Source: Shouchella clausii
Lineage (GTDB): Bacteria > Bacillota > Bacilli > Bacillales > Bacillaceae_D
Reading direction: 5' to 3'
NCBI RefSeq assembly: GCF_002250115.1
Contig: NZ_CP019985.1
Location: 2,790,001 to 2,854,000, forward strand
DNA length: 64,000 nucleotides
In this document: positions 35,984 through 46,600 of the stretch, in pieces
Position numbering within the stretch: position 1 is the first letter of the stretch
Layout of the letters: the number at the start of each line of letters is the position of its first letter
The notes under the pieces: generated by a model
What the model was told of the DNA's origin: nothing
Seen by the model: the letters and a program-made list of their open reading frames with translations, nothing else
Database searches by the model: none
Translations under genes and position numbers: made by a program

Positions 35984-36766
35984 GTGCGCTATTTTGACGT
36001 TCCAGATGCCAGAGGCGTTGCTGTTATTGTTCATGGAGCCGGGGAGCATAGCGGTCGGTACCGTTGGCTTGTTGAAAAATGGAATCAACATGGGTTTGAT
36101 TGCCTGCTAGGGGATTTGCCCGGGCAAGGGGAGTCGCGGGGAAAGCGCGGGCATATCGACTCATTTCAGAAATACATAAAAACAGTGGATGTCTGGCTTA
36201 AGCATGCAAGGACAAAGCAATTGCCGATTGTGCTTGTTGGGCACAGCATGGGCGGCCTCATTTCCATTCGTACATTAATGGAAAAAGACCATTCGTTTGT
36301 GGAAGCGCTCGTGCTTTCTTCGCCTTGTTTGCAACTCGCTATGGATATTCCTGCGCCGAAAAAGGCGGCAGCAAAAATGCTTAATCATGTAGCGCCTGCG
36401 TTTAGCATGAACGCTGGTTTGTCTCCTGAACAAACGACGAGGAGCGAGCAAGTCCGTGAAGAATATGCACGGGACCCGTTGCGAGTAACGAAAGTTTCTG
36501 CCCGTTGGTACCATGAATTGGAAAAAGCCATGCGCCTTACGAGGCGTTACCCGGAGAAAATGCCGAATATCCCCGTATTATTGCTTGCTGCAGGAGAAGA
36601 CTATGTGATTGATAAACAAGCAGGCATTGCTTGGTTTAATGATTTGCAGATCAACCATAAAATGTACAAAGAATGGGACGGCCTTTATCATGAGCTCTTT
36701 AACGAACCTGAAAAAGAAGAAGTGTTTCGTTTTACGATTGGCTTTGTGAATATGCTGTTTCCGTAA
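35984..36766 (+). CDS. ytpA: Lysophospholipase / monoacylglycerol lipase-type hydrolase YtpA
   Basis: 260-residue alpha/beta hydrolase: oxyanion HGAGEHSGRY, nucleophile GHSMGG, acid in AAGEDYVID, His in LYHELFNEP. In B. subtilis YtpA is the phospholipase linked to bacilysocin synthesis; ytpB, which follows there, is missing here. GTG 35984 (7 bases after AAGGAGG) is preferred over GTG 35978. Confidence 0.87.
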   Translation: MRYFDVPDARGVAVIVHGAGEHSGRYRWLVEKWNQHGFDCLLGDLPGQGESRGKRGHIDSFQKYIKTVDVWLKHARTKQLPIVLVGHSMGGLISIRTLMEKDHSFVEALVLSSPCLQLAMDIPAPKKAAAKMLNHVAPAFSMNAGLSPEQTTRSEQVREEYARDPLRVTKVSARWYHELEKAMRLTRRYPEKMPNIPVLLLAAGEDYVIDKQAGIAWFNDLQINHKMYKEWDGLYHELFNEPEKEEVFRFTIGFVNMLFP

Positions 36767-36780
36767 CAGGCAATCATCGA

Positions 36781-36824
36781 TAAAAAAGATGGCCTTGGGT
36801 GCTGCCCGAGGCCATCTTTTTGCT
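36781..36824. terminator. Bidirectional terminator ytpA / ytiB
   Basis: AAAAAGATGGCCT...AGGCCATCTTTTT with loop TGGGTGCTGCCCG, between convergent genes. Confidence 0.9.
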
Positions 36825-36847
36825 ATCTACTTTCATCTTTCATTTTG

Positions 36848-37441
36848 TTATGCGTCTTGTGGCTCCTTGGCGTTTGCCCCTTTTTGCAAATCACGTTGTA
36901 GCAAATCAAGCTTTCCTGTTTCAGGATTGATGACTAGGCCGTGAACCCGCACATCCTTTGGCAAGAGCGGGTGGTTAACAACCATATCAACACTGTGGTT
37001 GACGCTTTCCGTTACATTTTCAAAACCAGTTAAAAACTTGTTCACATCTACACCAGCGTATTGGAGCGCATTAATTTCATCCATATCAATGCCCCGTTCT
37101 TCAGCCTTTTGGAGAACGGAATTTGCAGAAAGGCCTGTCATTCCACAGCCGTAGTGACCAATAACAAACACTTCTTCGGCCCCTAATTCATAAATGGCAA
37201 CTAGAATGCTGCGCATGATGCTGCCAAATGGATGAGAGATGACAGCGCCAGCATTGCGGATAATTTTAGCATCGCCATTTTTTAAATTCATCGCATTATG
37301 GAGCAATTCAACGAGCCGCGTATCCATGCATGTTAAAATAACGATTTTCTTTTGCGGAAATTTGTCTGCTTTAAAGCGCTCATATTCTTTATTGGCTACA
37401 AATGCTTCATTAAAAGCTAGAATCGATTCAAGTTTGCTCAT
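36848..37441 (-). CDS. ytiB: Beta-class carbonic anhydrase YtiB
   Basis: 197-residue zinc enzyme, CO2 to bicarbonate. Zinc and active-site residues are seen: CMDTR (Cys and the Asp-Arg dyad) and HYGCG (His, Cys). It matches B. subtilis YtiB. I use ATG 37441; GTG 37450 crowds the AAGGAG site. A second, unrelated carbonic-anhydrase-type protein (YtoA) is encoded 1 kb away. Confidence 0.9.
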   Translation of the reverse strand: MSKLESILAFNEAFVANKEYERFKADKFPQKKIVILTCMDTRLVELLHNAMNLKNGDAKIIRNAGAVISHPFGSIMRSILVAIYELGAEEVFVIGHYGCGMTGLSANSVLQKAEERGIDMDEINALQYAGVDVNKFLTGFENVTESVNHSVDMVVNHPLLPKDVRVHGLVINPETGKLDLLQRDLQKGANAKEPQDA

Positions 37442-37503
37442 TTCGATCACTTCTCCTTCTATCTTTTATTTAGAAAATCCAGTGTTTGCTCTCGCTCGGA
37501 CGC

Positions 37504-38088
37504 TTAAAGATGGGAATCCGCTCGTTTTTCAATCGCTACCACAAAAGGAGGATCATTTTTTTGGTTAATGAATTGGTACGTCGCTACATGGGCCATTTCT
37601 TGAGGAAGCGATTCGACATAAGCCATTAGTTCGTTTTTTTCCTTTTTGCCTTGTGGGTGTCCATGGTAGACGACGAGAACAATCAGGCCACCTTGTTTTA
37701 AACGGTTAAATAGTTGCTCAATCGCTGCAATTGTCGTTTTCCCTGTTGTTGTAACGCCTTTGTCTCCGCCAGGCAAATAGCCTAAATTAAAAATGGCAGC
37801 GGCGATGGTTGAGTTGACAAACAACGGCAAAGTCGCCAACTTTTCATGGCCGATTTGGAATAGGGAGACTTGCTTGTCCAAACCTGCTTTTTGAAGGCGT
37901 GCCTTTGTAGAGGTTAGCGCGGATGCTTGGATGTCGCAGCCGATCACAACTCCTGTTTCACCGACAAGTTTAGCCAAAACCAATGTATCGTGTCCATTTC
38001 CAATTGTCGCATCAACGACGGTATCCCCTGGCTGTACAGCGCTGGTAAGCAACGAATGGGCAAATGGCAGGACGCCAAGAAGGTTCAC
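37504..38088 (-). CDS. ytqB: SAM-dependent methyltransferase YtqB
   Basis: 194-residue class I methyltransferase of the rRNA-methylase/MnmM type: motif I VVDATIGNGHDTLVLA, then FNLGYLPGGDK and VYHGHPQGKKE. The B. subtilis protein was shown to methylate tRNA (mnm5s2U34 pathway), to my recollection. GTG 38088 follows GGGGGGAGGGG; the longer ORF start at 38115 is not needed. Its GTGA start overlaps the stop of a possible small ORF upstream. Confidence 0.88.
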   Translation of the reverse strand: MNLLGVLPFAHSLLTSAVQPGDTVVDATIGNGHDTLVLAKLVGETGVVIGCDIQASALTSTKARLQKAGLDKQVSLFQIGHEKLATLPLFVNSTIAAAIFNLGYLPGGDKGVTTTGKTTIAAIEQLFNRLKQGGLIVLVVYHGHPQGKKEKNELMAYVESLPQEMAHVATYQFINQKNDPPFVVAIEKRADSHL

Positions 38089-38255
38089 GGCCCCTCCCCC
38101 CAAAGCGCGGGGCATATTCGAGACTGTTTGATCAACGCAAACACGTCAAGCAAATACCAAAAGCAGCTGATTCGATCAGTCAGGGGAGCTGCAGGGGACG
38201 GGAACACGGCAACGGGATGATGAGCGATTTCGGTGCCGAGGTGGTTATTCATCAT
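38085..38255 (-). CDS. Possible small ORF overlapping the ytqB start
   Basis: 56 codons from ATG 38255, 8 bases after AAAAGGGAG, ending TGA at 38085, within the GTGA that begins ytqB. The product (MMNNHLGTEIAHHP...) has no domain I recognise and an odd, His/Pro-rich composition with one mildly hydrophobic stretch. Good ribosome site and coupled end favour translation; the composition argues against a conserved protein. It may be a leader ORF for ytqB. Confidence 0.35.
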   Translation of the reverse strand: MMNNHLGTEIAHHPVAVFPSPAAPLTDRISCFWYLLDVFALIKQSRICPALWGEGP

Positions 38256-38285
38256 TTAGACGACTCCCTTTTCATCTAGTAGCTA

Positions 38286-38343
38286 TCGCCGTTTTACAAG
38301 ACAGAGGCCATGTGTTTCTCTTGTCTTTTGGCGAATTTTTTTC
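38286..38343 (+). terminator. Orphan + strand terminator upstream of yttB
   Basis: CGCC...ACAAGACA...TTGTCTT..GGCG hairpin followed by T7 (38336-38342). No + strand gene lies before it; ytqB and ytiB are on the minus strand. The yttB promoter is downstream. Confidence 0.6.
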
Positions 38344-38375
38344 TTAGTTTACCATAATTGCAGCGAATATGCTTG

Positions 38376-38404
38376 TTGCTTATTTGCTGAATTTCTCCTA
38401 CACT
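38376..38404 (+). promoter_or_regulatory. Promoter of yttB
   Basis: TTGCTT (38376-38381), 17-base spacer, TACACT (38399-38404). Confidence 0.55.
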
Positions 38405-38449
38405 ATCATAGGCACAATGTGAGAAAGGAAAAAAGAGGAGGCGCGTGTT

Positions 38450-39646
38450 TTGCCGAAATCAATTTGGATTTTAATGGTGGCAACAGCCATTAACATTACC
38501 GGCGCTTCGTTTTTATGGCCACTCAATGCAATCATTATGACGCAACTGCTTGGGCAAAGTTTAACAGCTTCGGGGGCTGTGCTTATGCTAAATGCAGGGG
38601 CAGGCGTACTTGGCAGCTTGATTGGTGGCAGATTGTATGATCGAATTGGCGCCTACCCTACCATTTTGCTTGGTTGTGTTCTATCTGCGGCCTCTGCTGT
38701 TTTACTCGCTTTCTATTATGGAGAATATGGATGGTACGCTGTTTTTCTAGCGGGGATGGGGTTTGGTTCTGGAATGATGGCCCCTTCCATGTATGCACTT
38801 GCTGGAAGTTTGTGGCCAGAAGGTGGGAGAAAGTCAGCAAATGCGATTTATGTAGCGCAAAATGTGGGTGTATCGCTAGGAACGGCATTAATTGGCGTTG
38901 TTACGCTCGTGCGTTTGACAGACGTTTTTGTCGCCAATGCAGCCATGCATGTGCTGCTACTTGTCTACATTGCTGTGTTTTTTCGCCATTGGTCAGGAAG
39001 CAAGGGAAGAACCGCGGGAGCAGGAATTCAACATGCCAACAAAGCGTCTAAATACCGTTTGCAAGCGCTATGGATTGTTTCAGTAGCTTTCTTCATTTCT
39101 TGGCTTGGCTATACGCAGTGGCAGGCCAATGTTTCCGTCTACATTCAGTCACTCGGCATTCCATTGCACGCTTACAGTATATTATGGACGATGAACGGAT
39201 TGTTAATTGTCTTTGCACAGCCCCTGATCCATTGGGTGATCCAAAAGGGGAAACTAACGCTTAAAGGGCAAATGGGGCTTGGGTTGTTCATTTTTGCTTT
39301 GTCCTATCTTGTATTGACACAAGCCCAAGTGTTCAGTGGCTTTTTTGTCGCCATGCTCATTTTGACAATCGGCGAAATGTTTGTCTGGCCTGCAGTGCCA
39401 ACAATCGCCAACGCCCTTGCTCCATCTGGACGGGAAGGTGCATATCAAGGCATTGTCAATAGCGTAGCCACTGGCGGCCGCATGATTGGTCCGTTACTCG
39501 GCGGCATAGTGGTAGATGGATTTTCAATCCAAGTGCTGTTTGTCCTCATTAGTATTTTACTGCTACTGGCGATTCCTCTAGCCCGTATTTATGACCGCCC
39601 GCTATTAAAAGAGCATCAGAATGATAACCTGAACAACGTTCAATAG
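38450..39646 (+). CDS. yttB: MFS transporter YttB
   Basis: 398-residue, twelve-helix major facilitator. N-terminus MPKSIWILMVATAINITGASFLWPLN and loop GGRLYDRIGAYPTI match B. subtilis YttB, a putative exporter of unknown cargo that lies near ytqB there too. Start TTG 38450, 8 bases after AGAGGAGG. Single gene with its own promoter; a terminator-like hairpin upstream isolates it. Confidence 0.88.
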   Translation: MPKSIWILMVATAINITGASFLWPLNAIIMTQLLGQSLTASGAVLMLNAGAGVLGSLIGGRLYDRIGAYPTILLGCVLSAASAVLLAFYYGEYGWYAVFLAGMGFGSGMMAPSMYALAGSLWPEGGRKSANAIYVAQNVGVSLGTALIGVVTLVRLTDVFVANAAMHVLLLVYIAVFFRHWSGSKGRTAGAGIQHANKASKYRLQALWIVSVAFFISWLGYTQWQANVSVYIQSLGIPLHAYSILWTMNGLLIVFAQPLIHWVIQKGKLTLKGQMGLGLFIFALSYLVLTQAQVFSGFFVAMLILTIGEMFVWPAVPTIANALAPSGREGAYQGIVNSVATGGRMIGPLLGGIVVDGFSIQVLFVLISILLLLAIPLARIYDRPLLKEHQNDNLNNVQ

Positions 39647-40771
<1,125 letters not shown>

Positions 40772-40852
40772 GACTATCATGCAAACTAGCACTCTTTTTT
40801 AGAAACAAACTGTTCTTGTGGAATCGAATAGCTAAAATAGGTATATGTTTGC

Positions 40853-40881
40853 TTGACTTTGGAAAAGACTTTTCATACAAT
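40853..40881 (+). promoter_or_regulatory. Promoter of the leuS T-box transcript
   Basis: TTGACT (40853-40858), 17-base spacer, TACAAT (40876-40881): near-consensus sigma-A promoter. Confidence 0.85.
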
Positions 40882-40914
40882 GAGCATATCGTAAACTAGG
40901 GAAATACAAGGATA

Positions 40915-41140
40915 AAGGAGTAGTAGCGTCACTTCGGAAAGCAAGAGAGCTGGCGGACGGTGCAAGCCAGCCTGAGAAGAGATGTGAACTCGCCTTTTAG
41001 TTGTAAGAGCGAACCGCATTGCCAGTAGCTCTTAACGGGACACACCGTTATGTGTAAGTGAACAGGCGATGCCTGTTAATGTGGGTGGCACCGCGGGAAT
41101 GTATGCAAACTCTCGTCCCTTTTGGGAGAGAGTTTTTTTG
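40915..41140 (+). promoter_or_regulatory. T-box riboswitch (Leu, specifier CUC)
   Basis: T-box leader with stem I (about 40925-41015), specifier codon CTC at 40989-40991 after GAA, and the universal antiterminator sequence GGTGGCACCGCGGG at 41084-41097. The terminator is ACTCTCGTCCC-tttt-GGGAGAGAGT-T7 (41110-41139). Uncharged tRNA-Leu should allow transcription of leuS. Confidence 0.95.
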
Positions 41141-41167
41141 TTGGAAGCAGCAGAAGGAGGAAAAGGA

Positions 41168-43582
41168 ATGTCGTTTTCACATCAGGAGATTGAAAAAAAA
41201 TGGCAAGCATTTTGGGAAGAAAACAAAACGTTTAAAACAGACGAACAAGCAGATGGGCCGCATTTTTATGCATTAGATATGTTCCCTTACCCATCGGGGG
41301 CTGGTCTTCATGTCGGCCATCCAGAGGGATACACGGCAACTGATATTTTAGCGCGGATGAAGCGGATGCAAGGCTATAACGTTCTTCATCCTATGGGTTG
41401 GGATGCTTTTGGCTTGCCAGCTGAGCAGTACGCTATAGATACAGGCAAACATCCGGCTACGTTTACTAAACAAAACATTGACACCTTTAAACGGCAAATT
41501 AAAGAACTTGGTTTTTCTTACGATTGGGACCGTGAAATTAGCACGACTGACCCTCAATATTACAAATGGACACAATGGATTTTTCTGAAATTATATGAAA
41601 AAGGGCTTGCTTATATTGACGAAGTAGCCGTGAACTGGTGCCCTGCACTTGGGACTGTGCTAGCCAATGAGGAAATTGTCGACGGTGTCAGCGAACGAGG
41701 AGGCCATCCAGTTGAAAGGCGCCCAATGAAACAATGGGTGTTGCGCATTACGGCATATGCTGAGCGCTTGCTCGAAGACCTTGAAGAGCTTGAATGGCCG
41801 GAAAGCCTAAAAGATATGCAGCGCAACTGGATCGGCAAATCGGAAGGCGCTGAAGTGACATTTAAGATCAATGAACACTCCGTTAACGTGTTTACGACGC
41901 GGCCAGACACATTGTTTGGCGCTACTTATATGGTTCTTGCCCCTGAGCATAAGCTCGTGTCCGAGATCACTACCGATGATCAGCGGGAAGCGGTAGAAGC
42001 TTACCAAAAGCAAGTTTCGCTCAAAAGTGACATTGAACGGACAGATTTGGCAAAAGAAAAAACAGGCGCGTTTACTGGCGCTTATGCCATCAATCCTGTA
42101 AATGGCGAAAAGATTCCAGTTTGGATAGCTGATTATGTACTAATCAGTTATGGTACTGGAGCTGTCATGGCTGTTCCTGCCCATGATGAGCGTGATTTCG
42201 AATTTGCTCATGCATTTGGCTTGCCAATAAAAGAAGTAGTCGCAGGAGGAGACGTCTCAAAAGCTGCTTACACAGGCGACGGAGAACATGTCAATTCTGA
42301 TTTTCTCAATGGGTTGAACAAGCAAGAAGCGGTTGAGAAAATGATTGTATGGCTAGAGGAAAATGGCGCTGGGCAAAGAAAGGTCACATACCGTTTGCGT
42401 GATTGGCTCTTTAGCCGCCAGCGTTATTGGGGCGAACCGATTCCAATCATCCACTGGGAAGATGGCTCTATGACAGCTTTGGATGAGAGCGAATTGCCGC
42501 TGATGTTGCCTGATTTAGATGAAATCAAACCTTCAGGTACAGGCGAATCGCCGCTTGCCAATGCGAAAGATTGGCTGGAAGTGGTTGATCCTAAAACAGG
42601 CATGCGTGGTCGCCGTGAAACGAACACGATGCCCCAATGGGCAGGTAGCTGCTGGTATTATTTGCGCTATATTGATCCGACGAACGACGAAGCGTTGGCC
42701 GATCCTGAAAAACTAAAAAATTGGCTGCCTGTCGATACGTATATTGGCGGTGCGGAGCATGCAGTCTTGCATTTGCTATATGCTCGTTTTTGGCATAAGT
42801 TTTTGTATGATATTGGCGTTGTGCCAACAAAAGAACCATTCCAAAAAGTGTTTAACCAAGGCATGATCCTTGGCGAAAATAACGAAAAGATGAGCAAGTC
42901 AAAAGGCAATGTTGTGAACCCTGACGAGATTATTGCCAGCCATGGGGCTGACACGCTCCGCCTGTATGAAATGTTTATGGGCCCTCTAGATGCATCTGTA
43001 GCTTGGTCAACAAACGGCCTTGATGGATCACGCCGTTTTCTTGAACGGGTTTGGCGCCTGATTGTTAACGAAGAAACAGGCAAGCTGAACAGCAATGTCA
43101 AAGATGTAGAAGGCAATGAAGTGTTTGTGCGCACTTACCACCAAACGGTGAAAAAAGTAACCGAAGACTTTGCCGAGCTGCGTTTTAATACAGGGATTTC
43201 CCAATTAATGGTGTTTGTAAACGAGGGAAATAAGCAAGAGGTATTGCCAAAAGCGCTAATAGAGGGCTTTGTCAAGCTTTTGTCGCCAGTTGCTCCTCAT
43301 ATTGCCGAAGAGCTTTGGGAGAAGCTTGGTCATACAGATACGATTACGTATGAAGCGTGGCCGACATATGATGAGTCGTTGCTCGTTGAAAACGAAGTTG
43401 AGGTCGTCGTGCAAATGAATGGCAAAGTTAAAACGAAGCTCGTTGTTAACAAAGGAGCCTCAAAAGAAGAAATGGAAGCAGCAGCACTCGCTGATGAAAA
43501 AGTGCAAGCAGCTATCGGCGAGAAAACGATTCGCAAAGTCATCGCTGTTCCTGGAAAGCTTGTCAACATTGTTGTCGGTTAA
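41168..43582 (+). CDS. leuS: Leucyl-tRNA synthetase
   Basis: 804-residue class Ia synthetase, usual bacterial length. HIGH motif as [11 protein letters not shown] (residues 41-51), CP1 editing domain (threonine-rich region near [17 protein letters not shown] and the [15 protein letters not shown] site), KMSKS as [14 protein letters not shown] 41168 follows AAGGAGG; the longer reading begins in the T-box. Regulated by the T-box upstream. Confidence 0.97.
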   Translation: MSFSHQEIEKKWQAFWEENKTFKTDEQADGPHFYALDMFPYPSGAGLHVGHPEGYTATDILARMKRMQGYNVLHPMGWDAFGLPAEQYAIDTGKHPATFTKQNIDTFKRQIKELGFSYDWDREISTTDPQYYKWTQWIFLKLYEKGLAYIDEVAVNWCPALGTVLANEEIVDGVSERGGHPVERRPMKQWVLRITAYAERLLEDLEELEWPESLKDMQRNWIGKSEGAEVTFKINEHSVNVFTTRPDTLFGATYMVLAPEHKLVSEITTDDQREAVEAYQKQVSLKSDIERTDLAKEKTGAFTGAYAINPVNGEKIPVWIADYVLISYGTGAVMAVPAHDERDFEFAHAFGLPIKEVVAGGDVSKAAYTGDGEHVNSDFLNGLNKQEAVEKMIVWLEENGAGQRKVTYRLRDWLFSRQRYWGEPIPIIHWEDGSMTALDESELPLMLPDLDEIKPSGTGESPLANAKDWLEVVDPKTGMRGRRETNTMPQWAGSCWYYLRYIDPTNDEALADPEKLKNWLPVDTYIGGAEHAVLHLLYARFWHKFLYDIGVVPTKEPFQKVFNQGMILGENNEKMSKSKGNVVNPDEIIASHGADTLRLYEMFMGPLDASVAWSTNGLDGSRRFLERVWRLIVNEETGKLNSNVKDVEGNEVFVRTYHQTVKKVTEDFAELRFNTGISQLMVFVNEGNKQEVLPKALIEGFVKLLSPVAPHIAEELWEKLGHTDTITYEAWPTYDESLLVENEVEVVVQMNGKVKTKLVVNKGASKEEMEAAALADEKVQAAIGEKTIRKVIAVPGKLVNIVVG

Positions 43583-43612
43583 CCATTAAACCCAGATTAA
43601 TGTAATTCGTCC

Positions 43613-43648
43613 CCTATCCTCTTTGGCGAGAAGAGGATAGGTTTTTTT
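43613..43648 (+). terminator. Terminator of leuS
   Basis: CCTATCCTCTT / AAGAGGATAGG perfect stem with T7. Confidence 0.93.
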
Positions 43649-43658
43649 GTGAAAAGAA

Positions 43659-44390
43659 AACCCCGGGCTCGGCCCGGGGTTCCAAAAAGCTTCCAGCGAG
43701 GTATTAAAAAAACTCCACCGCGGTGCTAAAATATATTTGGTTCGCCAACCAATATATGAAGCAAACGGAGGAGTTTTAAATGTCTAAAGACACTAACAGT
43801 TTAGCACATACAAAGTGGAATTGTAAGTATCATATAGTATTTGCCCCAAAGTACAGAAGGCAGGTAATCTATGGGAAACTTAAAAAAGACATTGGAGAAA
43901 TATTAAGAACGTTGAGTGAAAGAAAAGGTGTCGAAATTATTGAAGCAACTGCTTGTAAAGATCACATACATATGCTGGTGAGTATTCCGCCGAAAATCAG
44001 TGTGTCTTCATTTGTGGGATATTTGAAAGGGAAAAGTAGCTTGATGATATTCGATCGGCATGCAAATTTAAAATATCGATACGGAAATCGAAAATTTTGG
44101 TGCACAGGTTTTTATGTAGATACAGTGGGAAGAAATAAGAAAGTAATTGAAGAATATATAAAAAACCAAATACAAGATGATATAGTCGCAGAACAATTAA
44201 GTTTGTTGGAGTATGTAGATCCATTTACAGGTGAAGAGGTAAAGCGTAAAAAGAAAAGAATGCGCTAGGAGGCCTTTAAGGTCTGGCCAGTGAAAGTAGT
44301 ACAATTGGCGAACCGTTCAGTAGCCCTTTAGGGTTTGGTCAGTAACAAAGGCTTTCAGCCGTAGAACAAACCACCCGTTGTCACGGGTGG
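43659..44390 (+). mobile_element. IS200-type element, copy 2
   Basis: About 0.73 kb tnpA-only element with strong end hairpins: left AACCCCGGGC-TCG-GCCCGGGGTT (43659-43681) and right CCACCCGT-TGTC-ACGGGTGG (44371-44390). Leader: AAAACTCC (43709-43716) can pair perfectly with GGAGTTTT (43770-43777), which contains the tnpA ribosome site; between them TTGGTT-CGCC-AACCAA (43737-43752) forms another hairpin. Inserted between leuS and an amidohydrolase operon, directly after the leuS terminator. Confidence 0.88.
43780..44268 (+). CDS. tnpA: IS200/IS605-type Y1 transposase TnpA
   Basis: 162-residue HUH transposase with HIH (residues 60-62) and Tyr in EEYIKNQ (about 124). Intact by length. Similar to the tnpA at 728 in the N-terminal block (HTKWNCKYHIVF.PKYRR) but with a different, more basic C-terminus. 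Start ATG 43780 after CGGAGGAG, which the leader hairpin would hide. Confidence 0.94.
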   Translation: MSKDTNSLAHTKWNCKYHIVFAPKYRRQVIYGKLKKDIGEILRTLSERKGVEIIEATACKDHIHMLVSIPPKISVSSFVGYLKGKSSLMIFDRHANLKYRYGNRKFWCTGFYVDTVGRNKKVIEEYIKNQIQDDIVAEQLSLLEYVDPFTGEEVKRKKKRMR

Positions 44391-44522
44391 TTTTGATTGC
44401 GGGAAAATAGGCGAAATCCGAACGTTAGAGCGTATGAATAGATAAATGTAAAGAATTCGTGTTGACGAATATTGTCGAAAGGTGTAAGATGACGAGTGTA
44501 AAACAAGGGAGGATGACAATCT

Positions 44523-45791
44523 GTGATCTTTGAACAGCAATACAAAGAAATTCTTGCCATCGCTCGTGACATTTTTGCCCATCCTGAACTTGGCTATAAA
44601 GAAACGCGCACTAGTGAATTAGTCCGTACATTTATTGAACAGAAAAACCCCGCAGCTATCATTGAACCTTTTAGCACAACAGGGCTAAAAACGGAATTAA
44701 CGACGGACAAGCATAAGACAATCGCGTTCATTGCCGAATTGGATGCGGTTTATGCGCCTAGCCACCATATGGCTGACAAAAAGACTGGCGCAGCCCATAA
44801 CTGTGGCCATTATACACAAGTAGCCATTGCCCTTGCGTTGTACAATTATTTCGTACAAACTGGCGACCACATTCAGTTTGATTTTAATGTAGCTTTTATA
44901 TTTGTTCCGGCAGAGGAATATCTTGATCTTGCTTACCGTGAAGAGTTGCTTAATAATGGCACGATTGGCCACTATGGCGGCAAACCAGAAGCGATGAGAC
45001 TCGGAATGTTTGACAACATCGATGCGAGTATTTGCATTCATGCCATCGGTGGAGCATTTGAAAAACGGACTGTTGAAATCAATTGTGATTTAGCAGGTTT
45101 TTTGTATAAATATTATGACTTTATTGGCGAAGCAGCACATGCAGGCTTCGATCCGTTTGCTGCCAAAAATGCTTACAGCATGTCAACGTTGTTTAATGTT
45201 GCTTTAGGACTTGTACGCCAGCAGCTAAAAGACAGTGAAAATGTACGGATGAACCCGATTGTCTCAGCTAGCGATATGTCCACAAATGTGATTCCCAACG
45301 CGATTCGTATCGGCTCCGATTTGCGCACAAAGACGTTAGCCTATATGGGAGAAGTCGCTAAAAAAATGGACGCTGCTGCACGTGGAAGCGCCCACGCTCT
45401 TCAAGGCGAAGTCGCCATTCATACGCAAATGGGTTACCTCCCCTTTGTACAAGACCGTTACTTGTCCACCTTTGTAAAACAGGCGTTTGCAAAAACGGAG
45501 GAAGTAGAAGAGTTGCTCGAAAACAACGCGATTAGCGCAGCAGGTGATATTGGCGATTTGTCGTACATGATGCCATGTATTCAAATTGGCCACAGCGGTT
45601 TTGCAGGCACCATCCACGGCGACGATTTTATCGATGTTGATCCACATTTTCTGTTTGCAGTGTTCCCGCGGTTTCTCACTCAAGTATTTGCTGAGTTAAA
45701 TGGAGTAGACTGGAGCCGTCTGTATAAACGGAGTTATGACGACTATTTAGCTGTAATTGAAACAGTGATGACGAGCAACACCAATTTATAA
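44523..45791 (+). CDS. M20 family metallo-amidohydrolase
   Basis: 422-residue M20D-type zinc hydrolase: AHPELGYKE, AELDAVYAPSH (metal Asp), HNCGH, PAEE (Glu pair) and a dimerisation lid domain around residues 190-310. The family removes acyl or amino-benzoyl groups from amino acids or hydrolyses small amides. GTG 44523 follows AAGGGAGG. It is followed at 17 bases by a DUF3100 membrane protein and then a further membrane protein, so substrate import and hydrolysis are probably linked. Substrate unknown. Confidence 0.85.
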   Translation: MIFEQQYKEILAIARDIFAHPELGYKETRTSELVRTFIEQKNPAAIIEPFSTTGLKTELTTDKHKTIAFIAELDAVYAPSHHMADKKTGAAHNCGHYTQVAIALALYNYFVQTGDHIQFDFNVAFIFVPAEEYLDLAYREELLNNGTIGHYGGKPEAMRLGMFDNIDASICIHAIGGAFEKRTVEINCDLAGFLYKYYDFIGEAAHAGFDPFAAKNAYSMSTLFNVALGLVRQQLKDSENVRMNPIVSASDMSTNVIPNAIRIGSDLRTKTLAYMGEVAKKMDAAARGSAHALQGEVAIHTQMGYLPFVQDRYLSTFVKQAFAKTEEVEELLENNAISAAGDIGDLSYMMPCIQIGHSGFAGTIHGDDFIDVDPHFLFAVFPRFLTQVFAELNGVDWSRLYKRSYDDYLAVIETVMTSNTNL

Positions 45792-45808
45792 ACGAACAGG
45801 GGTGCACT

Positions 45809-46600
45809 ATGAAAGGCACATTTATTTACTTGCTTTTGTTTTCTCTAATTGTGATCGCCGTCTCTGAAATGATTGGCTTTCAAAGCATCGCGATTGGTCC
45901 CCTATCGATCAATCTGTTACCGCTATTATTTGCGATTTTAATTACAATGGTGTTTGCGTTTTCGATTTTTCGTAAAGGAATTCTTAAAAAAGTCTACAGT
46001 AAAAGCAATGTTTCCTTTTCAGGCACGTATTTAATTATCATTATGCTGCCACTTATGGCCCGCTACGGGGCAGATGTAGCCCCGCAAATCCGGGAAATTC
46101 TCAGTATTGGATGGATTTTCATTGTTCAAGAATTTGGCAATTTAGGCACAGTTTTATTAGGCTTGCCTGCTGCACTATTGCTAGGTTTGCGGCGTGAGGC
46201 GATTGGCGCCACGCTTGGAATTGGTCGCGAAGGCGAGCTCGCCTATATTTCTGAAAAATATACGTTAAACTCTGATGAAGGGAGAGGGGTCTTGTCGCTG
46301 TACATTATCGGTACGCTATTTGGTGCGATCTTTTTCAGCATTTTGCCGCCAGTTTTGTTGCATTTCGGATTTAGCGTTGAGTCGCTGGCCATTTCTGCGG
46401 GCGTTGGTTCAGGCAGTATGATGACAGCCGCCTCTTCATCACTCGTAGCAAGCCATCCAGACAAAGAGAGCATCATTCTTGCTTATGCTTCGGCAAGCCA
46501 ACTACTCACAAGCTTTATTGGCACGTTTACGATGGTGTTTTTGGCGGCTCCTTTGCAACGGTTCATGTATCGCACGCTGACACGGAAGGAGGCTAAATGA
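45809..46600 (+). CDS. DUF3100-type membrane protein, putative transporter
   Basis: 263 residues with about seven or eight helices; the middle includes a conserved-looking polar block (GREGELAYISEKYTL) and the GVGSGSMMTAASSSLVASHPD segment. It looks like DUF3100, a family found beside M20 hydrolases and likely a permease; transport is inference. ATG 45809, ribosome site AACAGGGGTG. Its stop overlaps the next start. Confidence 0.7.
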   Translation: MKGTFIYLLLFSLIVIAVSEMIGFQSIAIGPLSINLLPLLFAILITMVFAFSIFRKGILKKVYSKSNVSFSGTYLIIIMLPLMARYGADVAPQIREILSIGWIFIVQEFGNLGTVLLGLPAALLLGLRREAIGATLGIGREGELAYISEKYTLNSDEGRGVLSLYIIGTLFGAIFFSILPPVLLHFGFSVESLAISAGVGSGSMMTAASSSLVASHPDKESIILAYASASQLLTSFIGTFTMVFLAAPLQRFMYRTLTRKEAK

